Shown: in pieces, positions 37,178 to 49,385 of the stretch
How the letters are laid out: every line of letters begins with the position of its first letter
Numbering within the stretch: position 1 is the first letter of the stretch
NCBI GenBank assembly: GCA_028752905.1
Contig: JAQNBH010000006.1
Coordinates: 31,099,447-31,163,446 of the forward strand
DNA from: Cladorhizidae sp. MBARI D1340-BT2
Lineage: Eukaryota; Porifera; Demospongiae; Poecilosclerida; Cladorhizidae
DNA length: 64,000 bases
Reading direction: 5' to 3'
The notes under the pieces: generated by a model
The model's input: the letters and a program-made list of their open reading frames with translations, nothing else
Database searches by the model: none
What the model was told of the DNA's origin: nothing
Made by a program: the position numbers and the translations under genes

Positions 37178-37874
37178 AGCGATGCTAAGGCTTGGACTAG
37201 AGTTAAGGCTAAGGCTTGGACTAGAGTTAAGGCTAAGGCTTGGACTAGAGTTAAGGCTAAGGCTTAGGCTAGAGTTAAGGCTAAGGCTTGGACTATAGTT
37301 AAGGCTAAGGCTTGGACTAGAGTTAAGGCTAAGGCTTGGACTAGAGTTAAGGCTAAGGATTGGACTAGAGTTAAGGCTAAGGCTTGGACTAGAGTTAAGG
37401 CTAAGGCTTGGACTAGAGTTAAGGCTAAGGCTTGGACTAGAGTTAAGGCTAAGGCTTGGGCTAGAGTTAAGGCTAAGGCTTGGACTACAGTTAAGGCTAA
37501 GGCTTGGACTAGAGTTAAGGCTAAGGCTTGGACTAGAGTTAAGGCTAAGGATTGGACTAGAGTTAAGGCTAAGGCTTGGACTAGAGTTAAGGCTAAGGCT
37601 TGGACTAGAGTTAAGGCTAAGGCTTGGACTAGAGTTAAGGCTAAGGCTTGGACTAGAGTTAAGGCTAAGGCTTGGAATAGAGTTAAGGCTAAGGCTTGGA
37701 CTAGAGTTAAGGCTAAGGATTGGACTAGAGTTAAGGCTAAGGCTTGGACTAGAGTTAAGGCTAAGGCTTGGACTAGAGTTAAGGCTAAGGCTTGGACTAG
37801 AGTTAAGGCTAAGGTTTGGACTAGAGTTAAGGCTAAGGCTTGGACTAGAGTTAAGGCTTAGGCTTGGAGTAGAG
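37178..37874. repeat. 24-bp minisatellite, about 29 copies
   Basis: The unit joins ctaaggcttggact to agagttaagg, very homogeneous with single-base variants (attgg, tagac, aatag). Because 24 is a multiple of three, two plus-strand frames stay open through all 700 bp (AKAWTRVK and LRLGLELR repeats), while the third has TAA in each unit. No splice context supports coding. Confidence 0.95.
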
Positions 37875-38385
37875 TTAATTATACTTTTTTTAACTGCTTA
37901 TATCTTGGAATCATCTTTCCTCATAAACTTCAGCAACTTATAAGAATTCCTATCACTATGGTCGTTGTGGCTGCTGATTCCAAATCCCTGTCTAGGAAAT
38001 AATTCGAGGAATGATAGTTTAGTAGCTATTGCTAAGAACAGCTAAGCATCTCGCTTAAATTGCGTGTTGTTGTGCAGGTAGCTAATACTACACACAATGC
38101 TTGTAATACTGCATCTGTTTATGCTGCTTGTAGGAAACTATTGCATATTTCCAAATACATAACTACAAGTAATAATTACCTACCTGACTGTACGCTTGCA
38201 TAAAGATATAAATATTATCCAGTTAGCAATTCCATTCTTATTTACATAGCATTAGAGATTCAAGCCTTCATGGACTATCCTTGTCACAACTGTCAAGCTA
38301 AGATAACAGGGCACTCGACCTTCAAAATTAAGCCACTGCTACGAAAGGAACTAAGTCGTCTGGAATGATCCTAACACTGTCTTTT

Positions 38386-38655
38386 TCAAAAAGGTTGCTT
38401 GGGCCAAAAAATTAACTTTGTTGTTATGCTCGTTATGGAAAGGCAAGGATCCAGATCTAGTGGAAGCACTAGAAACATGTTAAGCAATATTGCCAGCCAT
38501 ATTAAAACACAAACACAGAATCTCCGACTACTTGTTCTTTTCATTGCACTGCCTGGCACCAGAATGTTAGCAGTTGAATCAGAATGGACTTCCCTGGCTG
38601 CTGGGGAGCCACTCTCGAGAGCCTGAACTGAAGCCAAGACCACCAAGATCACCAT
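38386..38655 (-). CDS. Conserved 89-codon ORF of unknown function (arm A)
   Basis: An intact ATG-to-stop frame with a strongly hydrophobic segment (LIWLAILLNMFLVLPL) after a basic RRF, and Ala/Ser-rich N-terminal text. The inverted counterpart at 61136-61405 is also intact, and a third, older copy (52926-53135) keeps part of the same frame (WLAIFLNMFLMLP). The plus strand is open too (75 codons), so conservation alone does not say which strand, if either, codes. I recognise no family. Confidence 0.3.
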   Translation of the reverse strand: MVILVVLASVQALESGSPAAREVHSDSTANILVPGSAMKRTSSRRFCVCVLIWLAILLNMFLVLPLDLDPCLSITSITTKLIFWPKQPF

Positions 38656-39134
38656 AATTTTTCTGTATTCAGTTATTTATCACAACCTTTTTGAAATAGA
38701 AAGCCAAAGTTTGTACTTGTCATCAATAGGAGCCTCTAGCCCTAGATGCCGACTACTCTAACACCCTAGCAGTTTTAGAACTTCTATAACTTTTGACAAA
38801 CATCAGATGAAGAATTGCCAAGAAATATATATATACCATGAGATGTGTTTTTTATCTCTCATTTTTCTCAGCTAATGTTCATTGTGTTTCAGTGTCAAGT
38901 TAAACAGAAACTTGGAGCTCTGGAGACTGATAATGTTAGGATGTATGTGGTGAAAAATGGAAATCATTGACTTCTTTTAATATCATGTAATTCTGACAGT
39001 TTGTCCACCTGTTCTTTATAGATGCACGCACTTTATTATTTAGAGGACCACGATACAGCTGTGATTTATCATCCCTACATATATAGTATGAATGCATTCT
39101 TGATTTATAATTATTTTGATTACTGTAACTTTAG

Positions 39135-39207
39135 ACCCTGGATTGCCTACAAGTGCTGGTACAAATATTGGGACATCAGAGGTCTTCCATTCAAAAGATC
39201 CATACAG
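39135..39207 (+). CDS. Cassette A1, alpha exon (frameshifted)
   Basis: Acceptor actttag, then GLPTSAGTNIGTSE in phase 1. Length is 73 nt; the related exon at 53682-53755 is 74 nt and ends cleanly in phase 0. A1 has lost one base near 39180 and ends in phase 2, which would break the frame into the beta exon. Its donor is gtggat instead of gtgagc. Probably a dead copy. Confidence 0.5.
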
Positions 39208-39260
39208 GTGGATACTCTATTGTTGTATTTTCTTGATTTAATGAATGTTTTATTTTTGAG

Positions 39261-39300
39261 ACTCCATCCTTCCCTGATGAGCAAGCCAGTGAGAATCTCG
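39261..39300 (+). CDS. Cassette A1, beta exon (tyrosine lost)
   Basis: Exactly 40 nt between acceptor atttttgag and donor gtaggt. It reads TPSFPDEQASENL: the tyrosine of the other beta exons is serine here (ASENL for AYENP). Phase 0 to 1. Confidence 0.5.
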
Positions 39301-39770
39301 GTAGGTGTAACTTAGTTTTGATTTATTCAATCTGTTTATTTTTCCATGTGGATAATTTTTACACAAATTGATCCATACAATAAACGTGCTTTCATTAAAT
39401 TAATCAAGAATCACGAAGGATCAAGAAGCACGAAGGTTATATTTTCCCTCAGGTTATCCAAGATAAAGGGATTTAATTTAGAAGTTCTATAATTTCAAGA
39501 TGAAATATATGCCAAAGGAAATGCAACATGAAATATTGTGTTCATATCCTATTTTTCTCAGCTCATGTTCAAAGATGTCAGTCAAGAAAGTAGGATTACT
39601 CTGACAATTTTTACATATGCTCTACAAAAACATTGTTTAAATGGGCAAGCATTCTTTTAAAACACAATGGGAAAAGTAGGCTACACCACTCTAGTATGCA
39701 AACATTGATTGTATTAGCCTAGTATGCACACAGTATAAACGCATTCTAAAATGTTCCATTTTTTTTCCAG

Positions 39771-39928
39771 GATTGCCTACAAATGATGTTCCAACATTTG
39801 GCCTCTCAGGAGATGGTCTTCCAGCCATACATGTGAGCCAATACTCTTTTATTGCTTATTTTAATGTGTTGATTTGTTAATCCTACAGGCTCTATCCTTG
39901 ACTGGTGAGCAAGCCTATGAAATTCCTG
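39771..39928 (+). CDS. Cassette A2: alpha (39771-39832) and beta (39889-39928), intact
   Basis: The alpha exon, 62 nt, acceptor ttttttttccag, donor gtgagc, reads GLPTNDVPTFGLSGDGLPA in phase 1 and ends in phase 0. A 56-nt intron follows, whose acceptor is tcctacag. The beta exon, 40 nt, reads ALSLTGEQAYEIP and ends CCTG, donor gtatgt, phase 1. Both are open and all four splice sites are canonical. Y-E-I-P fits the YxxP class of phosphotyrosine motifs known to bind Crk-family SH2 domains. Together they add 102 nt (34 residues). Confidence 0.6.
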
Positions 39929-41312
39929 GTATGTTTGGAATACTCTTTAGATGAGGTGTTTATGACAAAATTATCTCAGAACAAATAAAGAAATTTTGTA
40001 ATGTCATTGTCATAAGAACCCTAATAATGTATAGGATAGCTTGATTAGAACATCTGTGAGATTTACATCAATATGAATACATGCTGAGAAATATGTCATA
40101 TGAAATATTGTGTCTATTAATAACCCATTTTTCTCAGATCATGTCACAAACATTAAATTTGCACTTCAGTTTGCATAGGAACATAGTCAGCACCTTCCAC
40201 ATTACAAGTATCCACTATGCAATTTTCTCTGAGGACTGAATGCTTGTAGCGACCACCCAGTGCATCATAGTATGTGACAGATAGCAAAGATAGAAGGAAA
40301 TTTAGCAATAAAAATCCATTGGTAGAACTTGTTGAACCTGAAGTCGACTACTTGATAGTTTTAATCAATGAGGGGATCAATAACGCCTTAGCTAAAGTAG
40401 AGGCACCAGCTAGACATTGAAACAACCAGCAAATCCTCACCTAGGGCTAACTAACCTCTAACTTTATTGCAATGATAACACAACCAGCAAATCCTCACCT
40501 AGAGCTAACTGACTTCTATCTTCATTGGAATGGTAACACAGGGTGTGCATTTTACAATCACCATTCAAATTTCATAATTCAAGCACCCCCCTTAGATGTT
40601 CAAGGCGAGTAAGTAGTTCGACTCCCTTTATTTCCCTTAGGGTAGGTATGTATCTTTATAGCCAGGTATTGCACTGGTACTCTCTATATTCAATGGAGGT
40701 TGATATTAAAAAAATCATGTCTTAGCTCTAACTTATTTAAGCAGTTTCTTAGCATCCTGATGGTAGTTTCTTCCATCTTTAGATCAAAAAGGAATTCCAG
40801 CTTACCATGATACTTCACTATGGTGGTGCCTAGTGGACATTAAAAAAAATCCAGGAAATTTATTTTAAGTCTATCCATAACAAACTAAAATTGGTAAAGA
40901 ACATAAACACAATAATTGAATTGTATGTGTGGAGCAAATCTGAGAGTTGAATCAGCAGCTACATGCTCTAGCAGCCTACTGCTCTACAGCTGTAGCATTT
41001 TAGAACTTGTATAATTTTTTCCAACATTCTGATGAAGAAGTTCCAGTAAATATATAGTATAAGATGTAGTCAGCTTGTGTTCATTGTGTATTGGTGTAAA
41101 GTTAAAACAGCTCTGGACAGAGCGTGTATTAGAATGGAGGTAGGTGAAAGTTGGAAGACATTCATCTCCTTTCAAAGTCATATAATATTGACAGTTTTTC
41201 CACTTATTCTTTATATATGCACTGTACTTTGTTGATTATAGTCCAAGGATAATCTCTGATTTATTGTCCCTACATAGTATGAATACATTCTTGATATATA
41301 CTCAAACTTTAG

Positions 41313-41483
41313 ATCCTGGATTGCCTATAAGTGGTGGTCCAAAACTTAGGACATCAGGTCTTCCATCACAACCATCCAGACATGTGAGCCAATACTCTAT
41401 CGTAGTGTTTGCTTAATTTTACAGTGATTGTTTTAACTTTCAGACTCAATCCTTTTCTGGTGAACAAGTCTATGAAAATCCTG
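41313..41483 (+). CDS. Cassette A3: alpha (41313-41383) and beta (41444-41483)
   Basis: The alpha exon, 71 nt (acceptor aacttt-ag, donor gtgagc), reads GLPISGGPKLRTSGLPSQPS. The beta exon, 40 nt (acceptor aactttcag), reads TQSFSGEQVYENP. Its donor is gatgtg in place of gtatgt, so normal GT splicing is lost at its end. YENP matches both YxxP (Crk) and YxN (Grb2) SH2 consensus patterns. Confidence 0.5.
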
Positions 41484-44339
41484 GATGTGAATACTGAGAG
41501 GTTCATGTTATTTTACATATTTTAGGCACTGTTAACAAATTAATTCCCTTGACATAAGTAGCCTAATACTCTACAAGTCTAGCTTATTTAAAACACTAAT
41601 GTTTTTACGTCAATATGCTGAACACATGCCGAGAATGAAAGGTTGTGTCTCTTCAGTCTGTGTATGCAACATAATTGTGCTTTGTATGTAACAAATGCTA
41701 ACAATAGAGTTTGCTCTGATGTATGATTTGAGTGTGTGTGTGTAGTGATTGCCCAGTGCATAATATCATGTGACAAATAACAATGAAAGGAGACAATTAG
41801 GGATGTAGATACATTGGTAGTGTAGCAGAGCCAGAGAGACAAGTGCATTAGTCCAATACTAACCAGCTGTATGTGGGCATGTAGTAAAAATTAGTTAGCT
41901 ACTGGCATGCTATAACATGTATAACCTGTAGTCTTAGTGATGTATGATTATTCAAATTGTATGCATGTCAGAACAGTAGTCATAACAGCAGTCGGAGTAA
42001 CTTGTTTGAGAACAGTTGAGTTGTTTTGTCTTTTGCTGTGTCTTCTATATCTTATTTATTTATCCTCTTAATATATTTAAACCTATCTGAACTCTTAACA
42101 GTCTAGCTAGTTGTCTAGAATTGTACTAAGTTGAACATTTATTGAAGTTGAATAGCTATAGCAGTACCTACTTGTTGAATAGACTGAACTCGGTCGGTTA
42201 CGGGTAGACTTTGCTGAAACTTAAGTCGACCACTTTGAAGTTTTAAAGAAAGAGAGGATCAAGAACAACACTACTTAAGCGTTATTCATCTGGTAGTCAT
42301 GATGACATTCACCTTCATTATAAACTTAACCCTCCCATCACCAGAGTGATTAATAAAAAAATACTACAAATGAATGCAAGGATTGTGTTGCAAGTTAATG
42401 TCTGATGGAGAGACGGACAATTACTTTTAGCATGATTACCAATACAGACAAAAATTTAATTCTTAGCATTATTGCTGTAATCCCAAGCCTAGACCACATT
42501 GCTTTGGGTATTCTACTACTCCAAGTACTGGCCTAACACTATACACTGATCTGTAAATTATTGATGTCATAAAATTGTATTGCTTGTACTGTTATAGGTA
42601 GAAATATAGCAAACTTTGGCAAGGCTTGGAGGAGAAACCTCCTCGATATTGAGTACGACGATCATTTCCAGTTTAGCAAGGCCATTATCCGTGATGATTA
42701 TTTCCAGTTTAGCAAACCTTTCATACCTAGAGTATCCAAATGGAACTTAAACATCCATTTTTAAGATATCAGAAGCTTTACCTGATCCCAAGGAAGCATA
42801 TCCATTGTGGGCTGCTGTGCTTCTCCCATGCCTTTTACTGTCACTCTTCCCTTCTAATTTCAATTCTCGTTATTCTGCTGTTTCAGAAGCACACTTTGAC
42901 TTTTCCCTCTGATTTTTTCCCTTCTTTATTCATCCAGGAAAAGCTGCTCTGCTGAAAAAATATCTGTGCATGTAGCTATCATTTTAATATGGACATGCAC
43001 ACAAGAATCTGCTCATATACACATGACTACCATTTTCCCATTAATCACACTTCCATAGCTATATAACGCTGAATCTGTTGGCCTCCAGGAGTGCTGTACC
43101 AGCTAGCATTGTATTTTTTCATCAGTAGACTTCCTTCTTTGGTCCTAACCTGGATGAGTGCAGCTGCTAATACAGCTGTGGTTTGTAGCTAGAGTTTTCT
43201 TGCAGAACTCTAGAGGCTAGTGCTGTACTGAAAACAATAACAGAATGTGCTAACCGAAGCTGTGTATGATGGGAAAGTTAGTGTATAATTAATCTGAGGA
43301 TTGTTTTCTTTCTGTGGATCCTGCCTAGTACAATGCAGTAGTTAAACTACAAATGAGGTTGTAGCTATAGCTTTCTTACAGCTATCTCAAGTGCTCCATT
43401 CTATATACTATGTCAAACTTTATCTGTTTTAAGCTTATAGACCGCTAAGGCATTCTTTAAGGTTGAGTTAGAGGCATAGACAGATTGACTATAGAAGCTT
43501 TACCTGAGCCTAAGGAAGTGTCTGAATGGTGGATGATGCCGAGCGGTAGCTAGCAATGAAAGCAATAAATAATTAACTACAGTTATGATTGATTTTGAAC
43601 ACAAATAACTTTCAATGTGTAGCTAGCTATAATTATTATCTTGCTAGATAGAGCTAAAGTATGATAGTAAGGGAATTCATAAACTGTATTTCAGAATTGG
43701 CTAAAAATATCCATGTTTTGTCTGCTGATTGAGTTGATGTTGGTTGTAGCTAATACCTGATTTATTGTCCAAGTTTCTTCATGCATGAGCCTCCACTCTC
43801 TCCTCTCAAACATTATACATTAGGACGGTTAAAATACAAAGGTTGTACAAGGTAATGTTATTTCTCACACATGCATGCACATACACACATCACACACACA
43901 AATCCTAAAGCCAAAGTGAGCATTCATGGCCAACTACTTGGTTGACTCGGTGTGGACAGAGGCCTGGTTGCTATTTTGGGAAGGAATTCCTGTGAAATGA
44001 AAATGTATTCATTATACCCCAATATAAAATCTATATTTCTATAATGATTTCAGTTAACTATTTTGAGATTTCAGTACAGACCATATTCATACCAGTGGCT
44101 TCCAGAGTACCACAGAGTATTGAAACGTATTAGCTTCTTTATAAGCATAGTTCTGTTTTCAGCCTAAGTAGCAATTCTCACTTGTCTATGCAGCTAGTTC
44201 TTCCTGCAACTAGGTTGTTTTCTCTTACAATTCCAAATTTAATAAGCCTAGTAGGAGGAGTTCTTATTTTTTACAGGTGAACCTACAATTGAATACATAC
44301 ATACATGCATACATATATATGGTTTTCCAAGTTTTCCGT

Positions 44340-45720
44340 CCAGTACCCCAGGTTTGCAACAACTATGGTCCTGTCTGCTCCCATATCAATGCGCATTCTG
44401 CATTCTCTCTGGCCTACCCTGCCTTCTACATATAGACCTGGTTGTCTGATGGCTGTTATTATAGACTAAGTCATTTCACTGTGTTTTTCCATCCTAACTT
44501 CGATCTCATACCCAGAATTGTCACATTTCGACCTTTTATCTGCCAGCATCCGTTTTCTATCTATGTCTCGTCGGCTGTCGTCACTATGCCACATATAGTT
44601 TTGGTTTCGTGCTGAAACTTGATTTGCATTAGAAGTGTTCTCTTTTGTGCTGTCCTTCACTTTGAGTTATTTTGTTCGGCTTTCTTCCGCTTCTTTATGT
44701 TCAATCCTTCTGCTCTCCCTTTTCACTTCCATTCTCTGATTCGACAATCTTCTGCTTCACTTTCTCTGATTCGATGTTCTTCCACACTCTCTTTCTCTGG
44801 TTCAACATTCTTCCGCTACTCTTTCTCTTGTTCGACGTTCTTACGCTTCTCTTTCTCTGATTCGATAATCTCCTGCTTCTCTTTCTCTTTGTTCGACCTT
44901 TTTCCACTTCTCTTTCTCTGGTTCAAAGTTCTTCCACTTCTCTTTCTCTTGTTCGACGTTCTTCCGCTCTCTTTCTCTTGTTCGACGTTCTTCCGCTTCC
45001 CTTTCTCTTGGTTCGACCTTTTTCAACTTCTCTTTCTCTGATTCGACAATCTTCTGCTTCACTTTCTCTGGTTCGATGTTCTTCCACTCTCTTTCTCTTG
45101 TTCAATGTCGTTCCACTTCTCTTTCTCTGGTTCGACATTCTTCCGCTACTCTTTCTCAGGTTCGACGTTCTTCCGCTTCACTTTCTCTGATTCGACAATC
45201 TTCCACTACTCTTTCTCTTTGTTCGTCCTTTTTCCATTCTCTTTCTCTGGTTCGCATTCTTCCACTTCTCTTTCTCTTGTTCGACGTTCTTCCGCTTCTC
45301 TTTCTCTTTGTTCGACTTTTTTCCACTTCTCATTCACTGATTCGACAATCTCCCTCTTCTCTTTCTCTAGTTCGACGTTCTTCCGCTTCTCTTTCTCTGA
45401 TTCAACGTCAATGTTTTTCTGCTTCTCTTTCTCTGGTTCGGCATTCTTCCTCTTCTCTACCTTCAATTATTCTGTTCTCCTCCATAGTCAGGATTAATGT
45501 CTGAATGGCATCCACTGGGTTGGGGAATTCTGTTGTAGTCCTTGTCATTTATGGTCGATGGCTTGACTAGCCCTTCTTGATATCCATATTTGTGTCTTCC
45601 ATGTTGGTCATCTGAACTTGCTCTATTTGGAGTTTATCAGTTTACTCCCCTCGGTCTGTTCTATCTGCTCTCTCAGACTTGTCATTCGCCTTGTTACTTG
45701 ATGTCATTTCTTGCATAAAA
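44340..45720 (-). pseudogene. Decayed LTR-retrotransposon gag/protease with charged repeats
   Basis: Minus strand. At about 45645-45710 it reads MTSSNKANDKSERADRTDRG, then LQIEQVQMTNME and DAIQTLILTMEENR, interrupted by stops. From 45470 to 44680 comes a 30-33 bp repeat, open in several frames and rich in E, K and R (KNVEPEKEK, EAEERRTRERE), coiled-coil-like. At 44660-44466 a frame ends EVRMEKHSEMT. At 44430-44350 GQRECRMRIDMGADRTIVV follows, like a retropepsin site (family xxIDTGAxxTIV; here the T is M). The order gag, repeat, protease suggests an LTR element remnant. It lies just inside the inner end of arm A. Confidence 0.45.
44640..45470. repeat. 30-33 bp minisatellite (ctttctctggttcgac type)
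   Basis: About 26 units built on ctttctctggttcgac plus gttcttccgctt, with variants (gattcgacaatctt, ttgttcgacc). Unit lengths of 30, 32 and 33 make the minus-strand frame shift between units, yet nearly all frames stay open since the unit has no stop in most phases. Confidence 0.9.
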
Positions 45721-47687
45721 TGGGGGGCAAAATACAAAAATACACAATATGTAAATAATATGCAAACACTATGCACAATATCAAACAATATACACACAGA
45801 AATGCTGAAAACGTGCTCTCACTTCTCCGAATCAACCAAGCTGAGCCAAGTGCTGGCCACAGTTCCAATTATCCGCTTAGCCAAACTCCAGCTGTCTTCT
45901 ATAAGTTTCTGGAAAAAATAAGATAGAGCAACACACTAGCTCTCTTACTAACCAGTCCACTTTGAGGCCTGACACTTCCCTTGTAGAGAAACAGAGTCTA
46001 GAAGATTTGCCCGAGCCTAAATAATGGTGAATTGACACCAAGTGCTAGCTAGCAATGAATTCAATAACTGTGTGCGTGGATCAATATCTCCAGTAGCTAT
46101 ATGTCACAATTTTGTATGCACGCTTACAATACTACCGGAATATGCGGGAAAGGGCGAGGCAATCCTTGGGCTTGGCCTGAATGGGAATGGTCAGTATACT
46201 GGAGGGGAACTGGCAGGAACACTGCATAGCAAAGTATATGAAGCTGGTGCCTAATTGTCTGTAAAACAATACAACTTCATCGCAAGTCAAATATGAAAAA
46301 TTTCATATAAGAATTATAATTTTGGTTTAGATTTATGACATTAGTTTCCACAAAATCCGATTTTGAATTCAAGTTTAAGTACATTTAAATCGTATTGCTA
46401 ATATATATCTAGATGGACCCTCTCCAGCTATTTAGGAAAGGCTAATACTAAAACTAGATACTATGAGAAGCCTACCTGGTCCATTTCTGCATCTGAATCT
46501 TGATCAATACACAGCAGCTCTTTGCAGTCTTTGTCTGGCATGAAGCAAGTGAAGTGGCCATTGATTTGATGGACCCATGAGCTGCAGTGAGAATTCCTAG
46601 GTAACCGAAGATGACTATACCTTCTTCTTCCTCATCAGTATCTTCCTAAAGATAGCTATATCACCCCTGGTCACTAAAGTAATGAGGTCATCCTAGTTAC
46701 TCTCTCATCAATTCGATGATTTTCTAGACAAGAGATCGTTGGTAGTTTTTTAAACATATTTGGCAAAATTTCTGGACCCTATATGCAATCTGGGAGTAGG
46801 ACATAACAATTGGAAAATTGTAGCAATCATGCGGTGTTTTATGTGTTTTTTAAACTTGCTCTGCCATAAATTATTGTGCTTACAGAGGGTTGGTTAAGGA
46901 CACGATCAGTGATCTTGCTGGCAGGGTGGTTCACTGTTGCTAAGCTCTCACTGTTTTTCTGAATCTCATTATTTGAAATCATGCTTCTCTATTTTCTTCA
47001 CTATTGGCTGAATAAGAAGGGTGGAGGTGTGAGGCCTGCGACTGTCAGTTTTACCCAATGAGTTGGCAGGCAAAAGTGTACAGGATGTGGGAAGTCATCT
47101 TTGAGTACTAACGTCTATGGTCCATTTTTATTGTTCTTTTTGTGAGATGTCCGCACCATGATTTGTTAACCCCATTCATATTGAACATGGTCATCTTGAG
47201 ATTTGGGTATACCTAAACTGGTTGAGCTAATGTGCATCAAGTATTAGCTTATGAGGCTATATAGGAGCACTCAGGAGCATTGAGAAACATTTATAGCTTG
47301 TGTAGCTCTAGTTATTGTGGATGAGCAACTCTAGGCCAAATAGAACATGCATCCCTTTATTTTGTGCCTGCACACCAGAGATGTTTGTATTGTTAATTAT
47401 ATCATACTCTGCGAACATGCTGGTAGCAATTGCCAGGTTGGCTAATCCATGTTTGTCTGCCCAAGGTTATCACCTGTTACTGTTAAGATAAATCTTTGTT
47501 AAATGTATGTTTTATAAGTGATAAAAAAGATTTTGTAGAAAAGCTTCCTTACTCATATTAAATATGCAATTGTAAAGCTTGTTCTATAATTTCTTGTAAA
47601 CTAGGGTTCATAGGACAACCCGTTGGGTTTATAGTTACTTATAATTATGTCTTCTACGAATGGATTTTGGTTGATTCATAAATTTAG
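45721..47687. other. No gene recognised
   Basis: About 2 kb. An open stretch at 46042-46254 (plus) reads a glycine-rich GLGLNGNGQYTGGEL; I cannot assign it. No consensus exon of the cassette type was seen before 47688. Confidence 0.45.
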
Positions 47688-47766
47688 AGACTGGAAAATT
47701 TCAGCCAAATCTTGGGAGATCGAAAGGATCTTCTTTGCCACAAGCCTCTGCCGCTCCATTAACTTG
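47688..47766 (+). CDS. Diverged alpha-type exon (donor not found)
   Basis: After acceptor aatttag the phase-1 frame reads TGKFQPNLGRSKGSSLPQAS, with a GR/LP pattern like the alpha exons. No GT donor lies where expected (the sequence goes on aacttgcttatt), so the right end is a guess. It is placed 30 nt before a clean beta exon, too close for a normal intron. Confidence 0.3.
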
Positions 47767-47795
47767 CTTATTGATGTTGATAATTTACTCATCAG

Positions 47796-47835
47796 AGTGA
47801 ATCCATTTCTGATGAAGAAGCCTATGAAAATCCTG
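47796..47835 (+). CDS. Beta exon with YENP, best candidate to join the Death exon
   Basis: 40 nt, acceptor tactcatcag, donor gtatgt. It reads SESISDEEAYENP and ends on the first base of a codon (phase 1). The Death exon at 50670 begins in phase 1, so splicing these gives ...EEAYENP-AYDERID... in frame. This is the last beta exon before the Death exon. YENP fits YxxP and YxN SH2-binding patterns. Confidence 0.58.
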
Positions 47836-48204
47836 GTATGTTTGATTGATTATGGATATTAAAAAAATAAATTATTAATGATAACATTTTTCCATGGCAT
47901 AACTATTTGTAAATGTAACCTTTTCCCTCATAAGTCCATTAAAGCTATCATCGGTTTGCAAATACAATAGGCTATAGTTTTGTAATAGAAGTAACTCATT
48001 GAGGTGAGCAAATAAATAAAAGCTACATTGCAGACAGATTCGTAGCAAATAAATCTGTTCAGAAATCCCTCCTACCTAGAGATTGAGCATGAGTTATAGG
48101 TGGACATCCCTCACTGGATTTTTAGTGGCAGTCAAAATAATCCACGGCATTTAATCATGTATCTGAGGGGCCAATGGCATTTTTTTCCTTTTCTTTTTTT
48201 AAAA

Positions 48205-48615
48205 CTTACGGTTACCACTTTAGAGCTCCGTAAATTCTGTATGTAAACTTCATTGTATGGACTTCATATATAGCTTAAATGATAGGTCTCTCTGTGTGCT
48301 CTCTTTTGATCATAAAATTATTTTTATAGTTATAACTATAGCCAAGTTACTAGACCTAAAGTAGAGGGAACTTCAAAATCTGTATGCCTGAATTGGCCGC
48401 ATTAATATCTCCAGATTGCAAAGTGCTAAAGATTTGAAATTAGCACCAGTGGCTAGAGGAAGCTCTACTCTATTCAACGACTGTTTTCATTAGGCTATGA
48501 AAAATAGTTTAGTATTAAAAGAGAGCACACAGAGAGACCTATCTTTTGAGGCATATATTAAGGCCATACCATGAAGTTTACAGAATGTACGGAGCTCTAA
48601 AATGGTAACCATAAG
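48205..48615. mobile_element. Foldback family 1, internally deleted copy
   Basis: Ends ggttaccactttagagctcc (48211-48230) and ggagctctaaaatggtaacc (48592-48611) are inverted repeats. The left arm is nearly full (to about 48495); the right arm has lost its inner half. Same family as 18665-19320. Confidence 0.82.
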
Positions 48616-48974
48616 TAAAAGGAAAAATAATTAAAAAAATACCGTTGCCAACCCCTTAGTGATTGATCAAATTATTTTTTGTGTTTTATTATAATTCTAT
48701 ATTTGTAGCTATTACTTATTTCAATGTAAAACCTTTAACAAAATTTAAGAAAAGGAATCCATTCACTAATGCCTCTTTCTCAGCAGTAAAAAGACGAGAA
48801 AAAGAATGTTCATAGAAGCAGTCATGGTTGTTAAAAAAATAATTTTTTTAAAATCTTGGTCACTCTCATTCAAACTTGAAATACATTTTTTTAAATTTTA
48901 TAATGATTTGCAAACTGGACATGTACAGTTTTTAAAGATGTTGAGCTTTGTGGTGCATTTTTATAATTTTTTGT

Positions 48975-49175
48975 TGTGTTGCAGAGCCTGCTTGCCTTCT
49001 TCCTGGCTAATGTACTTGTTAAAAATATCTCGGGTTATTTACTCCAATTCATAATATTTCACGATGGCTCACGTCATATTGTGAACCAGCCTTTAGAATA
49101 AAAAATGGAGTATGAATATATCCTTAACAACCCATTGAGTGTGAGGTGCATGTAGGCACACTTAACATACAGTAT
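48975..49175. repeat. Direct duplicate of 36985-37175
   Basis: Same words in the same order as 36985-37175, with small indels (for example an extra aataaaaaatggag near 49099). Marks the left end of an old direct duplication that also includes copy C. Confidence 0.85.
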
Positions 49176-49385
49176 AGGGGTGGGGCTAAAGCAAGGGCTA
49201 GAGTTAGGGCTATGGCTAGTATTATAGTTAGACCTAGGGCTAGAGATATGGCTAAGGTTGGGGCTGAGATAGGGCTAAAGCTAGGAGTATAGTTGGGCTT
49301 GGACTAGAAATGGGGCTAAGGCAGGGATAGAGTTAGGGCAAAGGCTAGCGCTAAAGTTAGGGCTAATACTAGAGCTAGGTGTGTT
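49176..49385. repeat. Degenerate (gggctaaggctaga) array
   Basis: Irregular units of ctagagttagggctaaggc, the degenerate relative of the clean 24-bp array at 37178-37874, at the matching position in the duplicated block. Confidence 0.8.

Larger units (their letters stand above)
37875..44141 (+). repeat. Arm A of a 6.3-kb inverted repeat
   Basis: Starts at ttaattatacttttttt and ends at tagcttctttа-like sequence (tagcttcttta, 44131-44141). The reverse complement of 55603-61916 matches it from end to end by eye, including the microsatellite-like acacacac region near 43870 and the gagcattcatggccaact block near 43918. Differences are scattered single bases and short indels. Contains three alpha/beta cassettes and a conserved 89-codon ORF. 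Confidence 0.92.

Noticed and set aside
38890..38940. Extra coiled-coil exon after tgtttcag (CQVKQKLGALET)
   Set aside because: Attractive text, but the needed phase gives a stop, and the copies at 41090 and 53455 do not keep the frame.
44619..45504. Plus-strand Ser/Phe-rich frames (SFSGSTFFR repeats)
   Set aside because: Shadow of the minisatellite; the minus strand has the gag- and protease-like flanks.
46042..46254. Glycine-rich 70-codon frame
   Set aside because: No domain, no splice context and no second copy; chance cannot be excluded.
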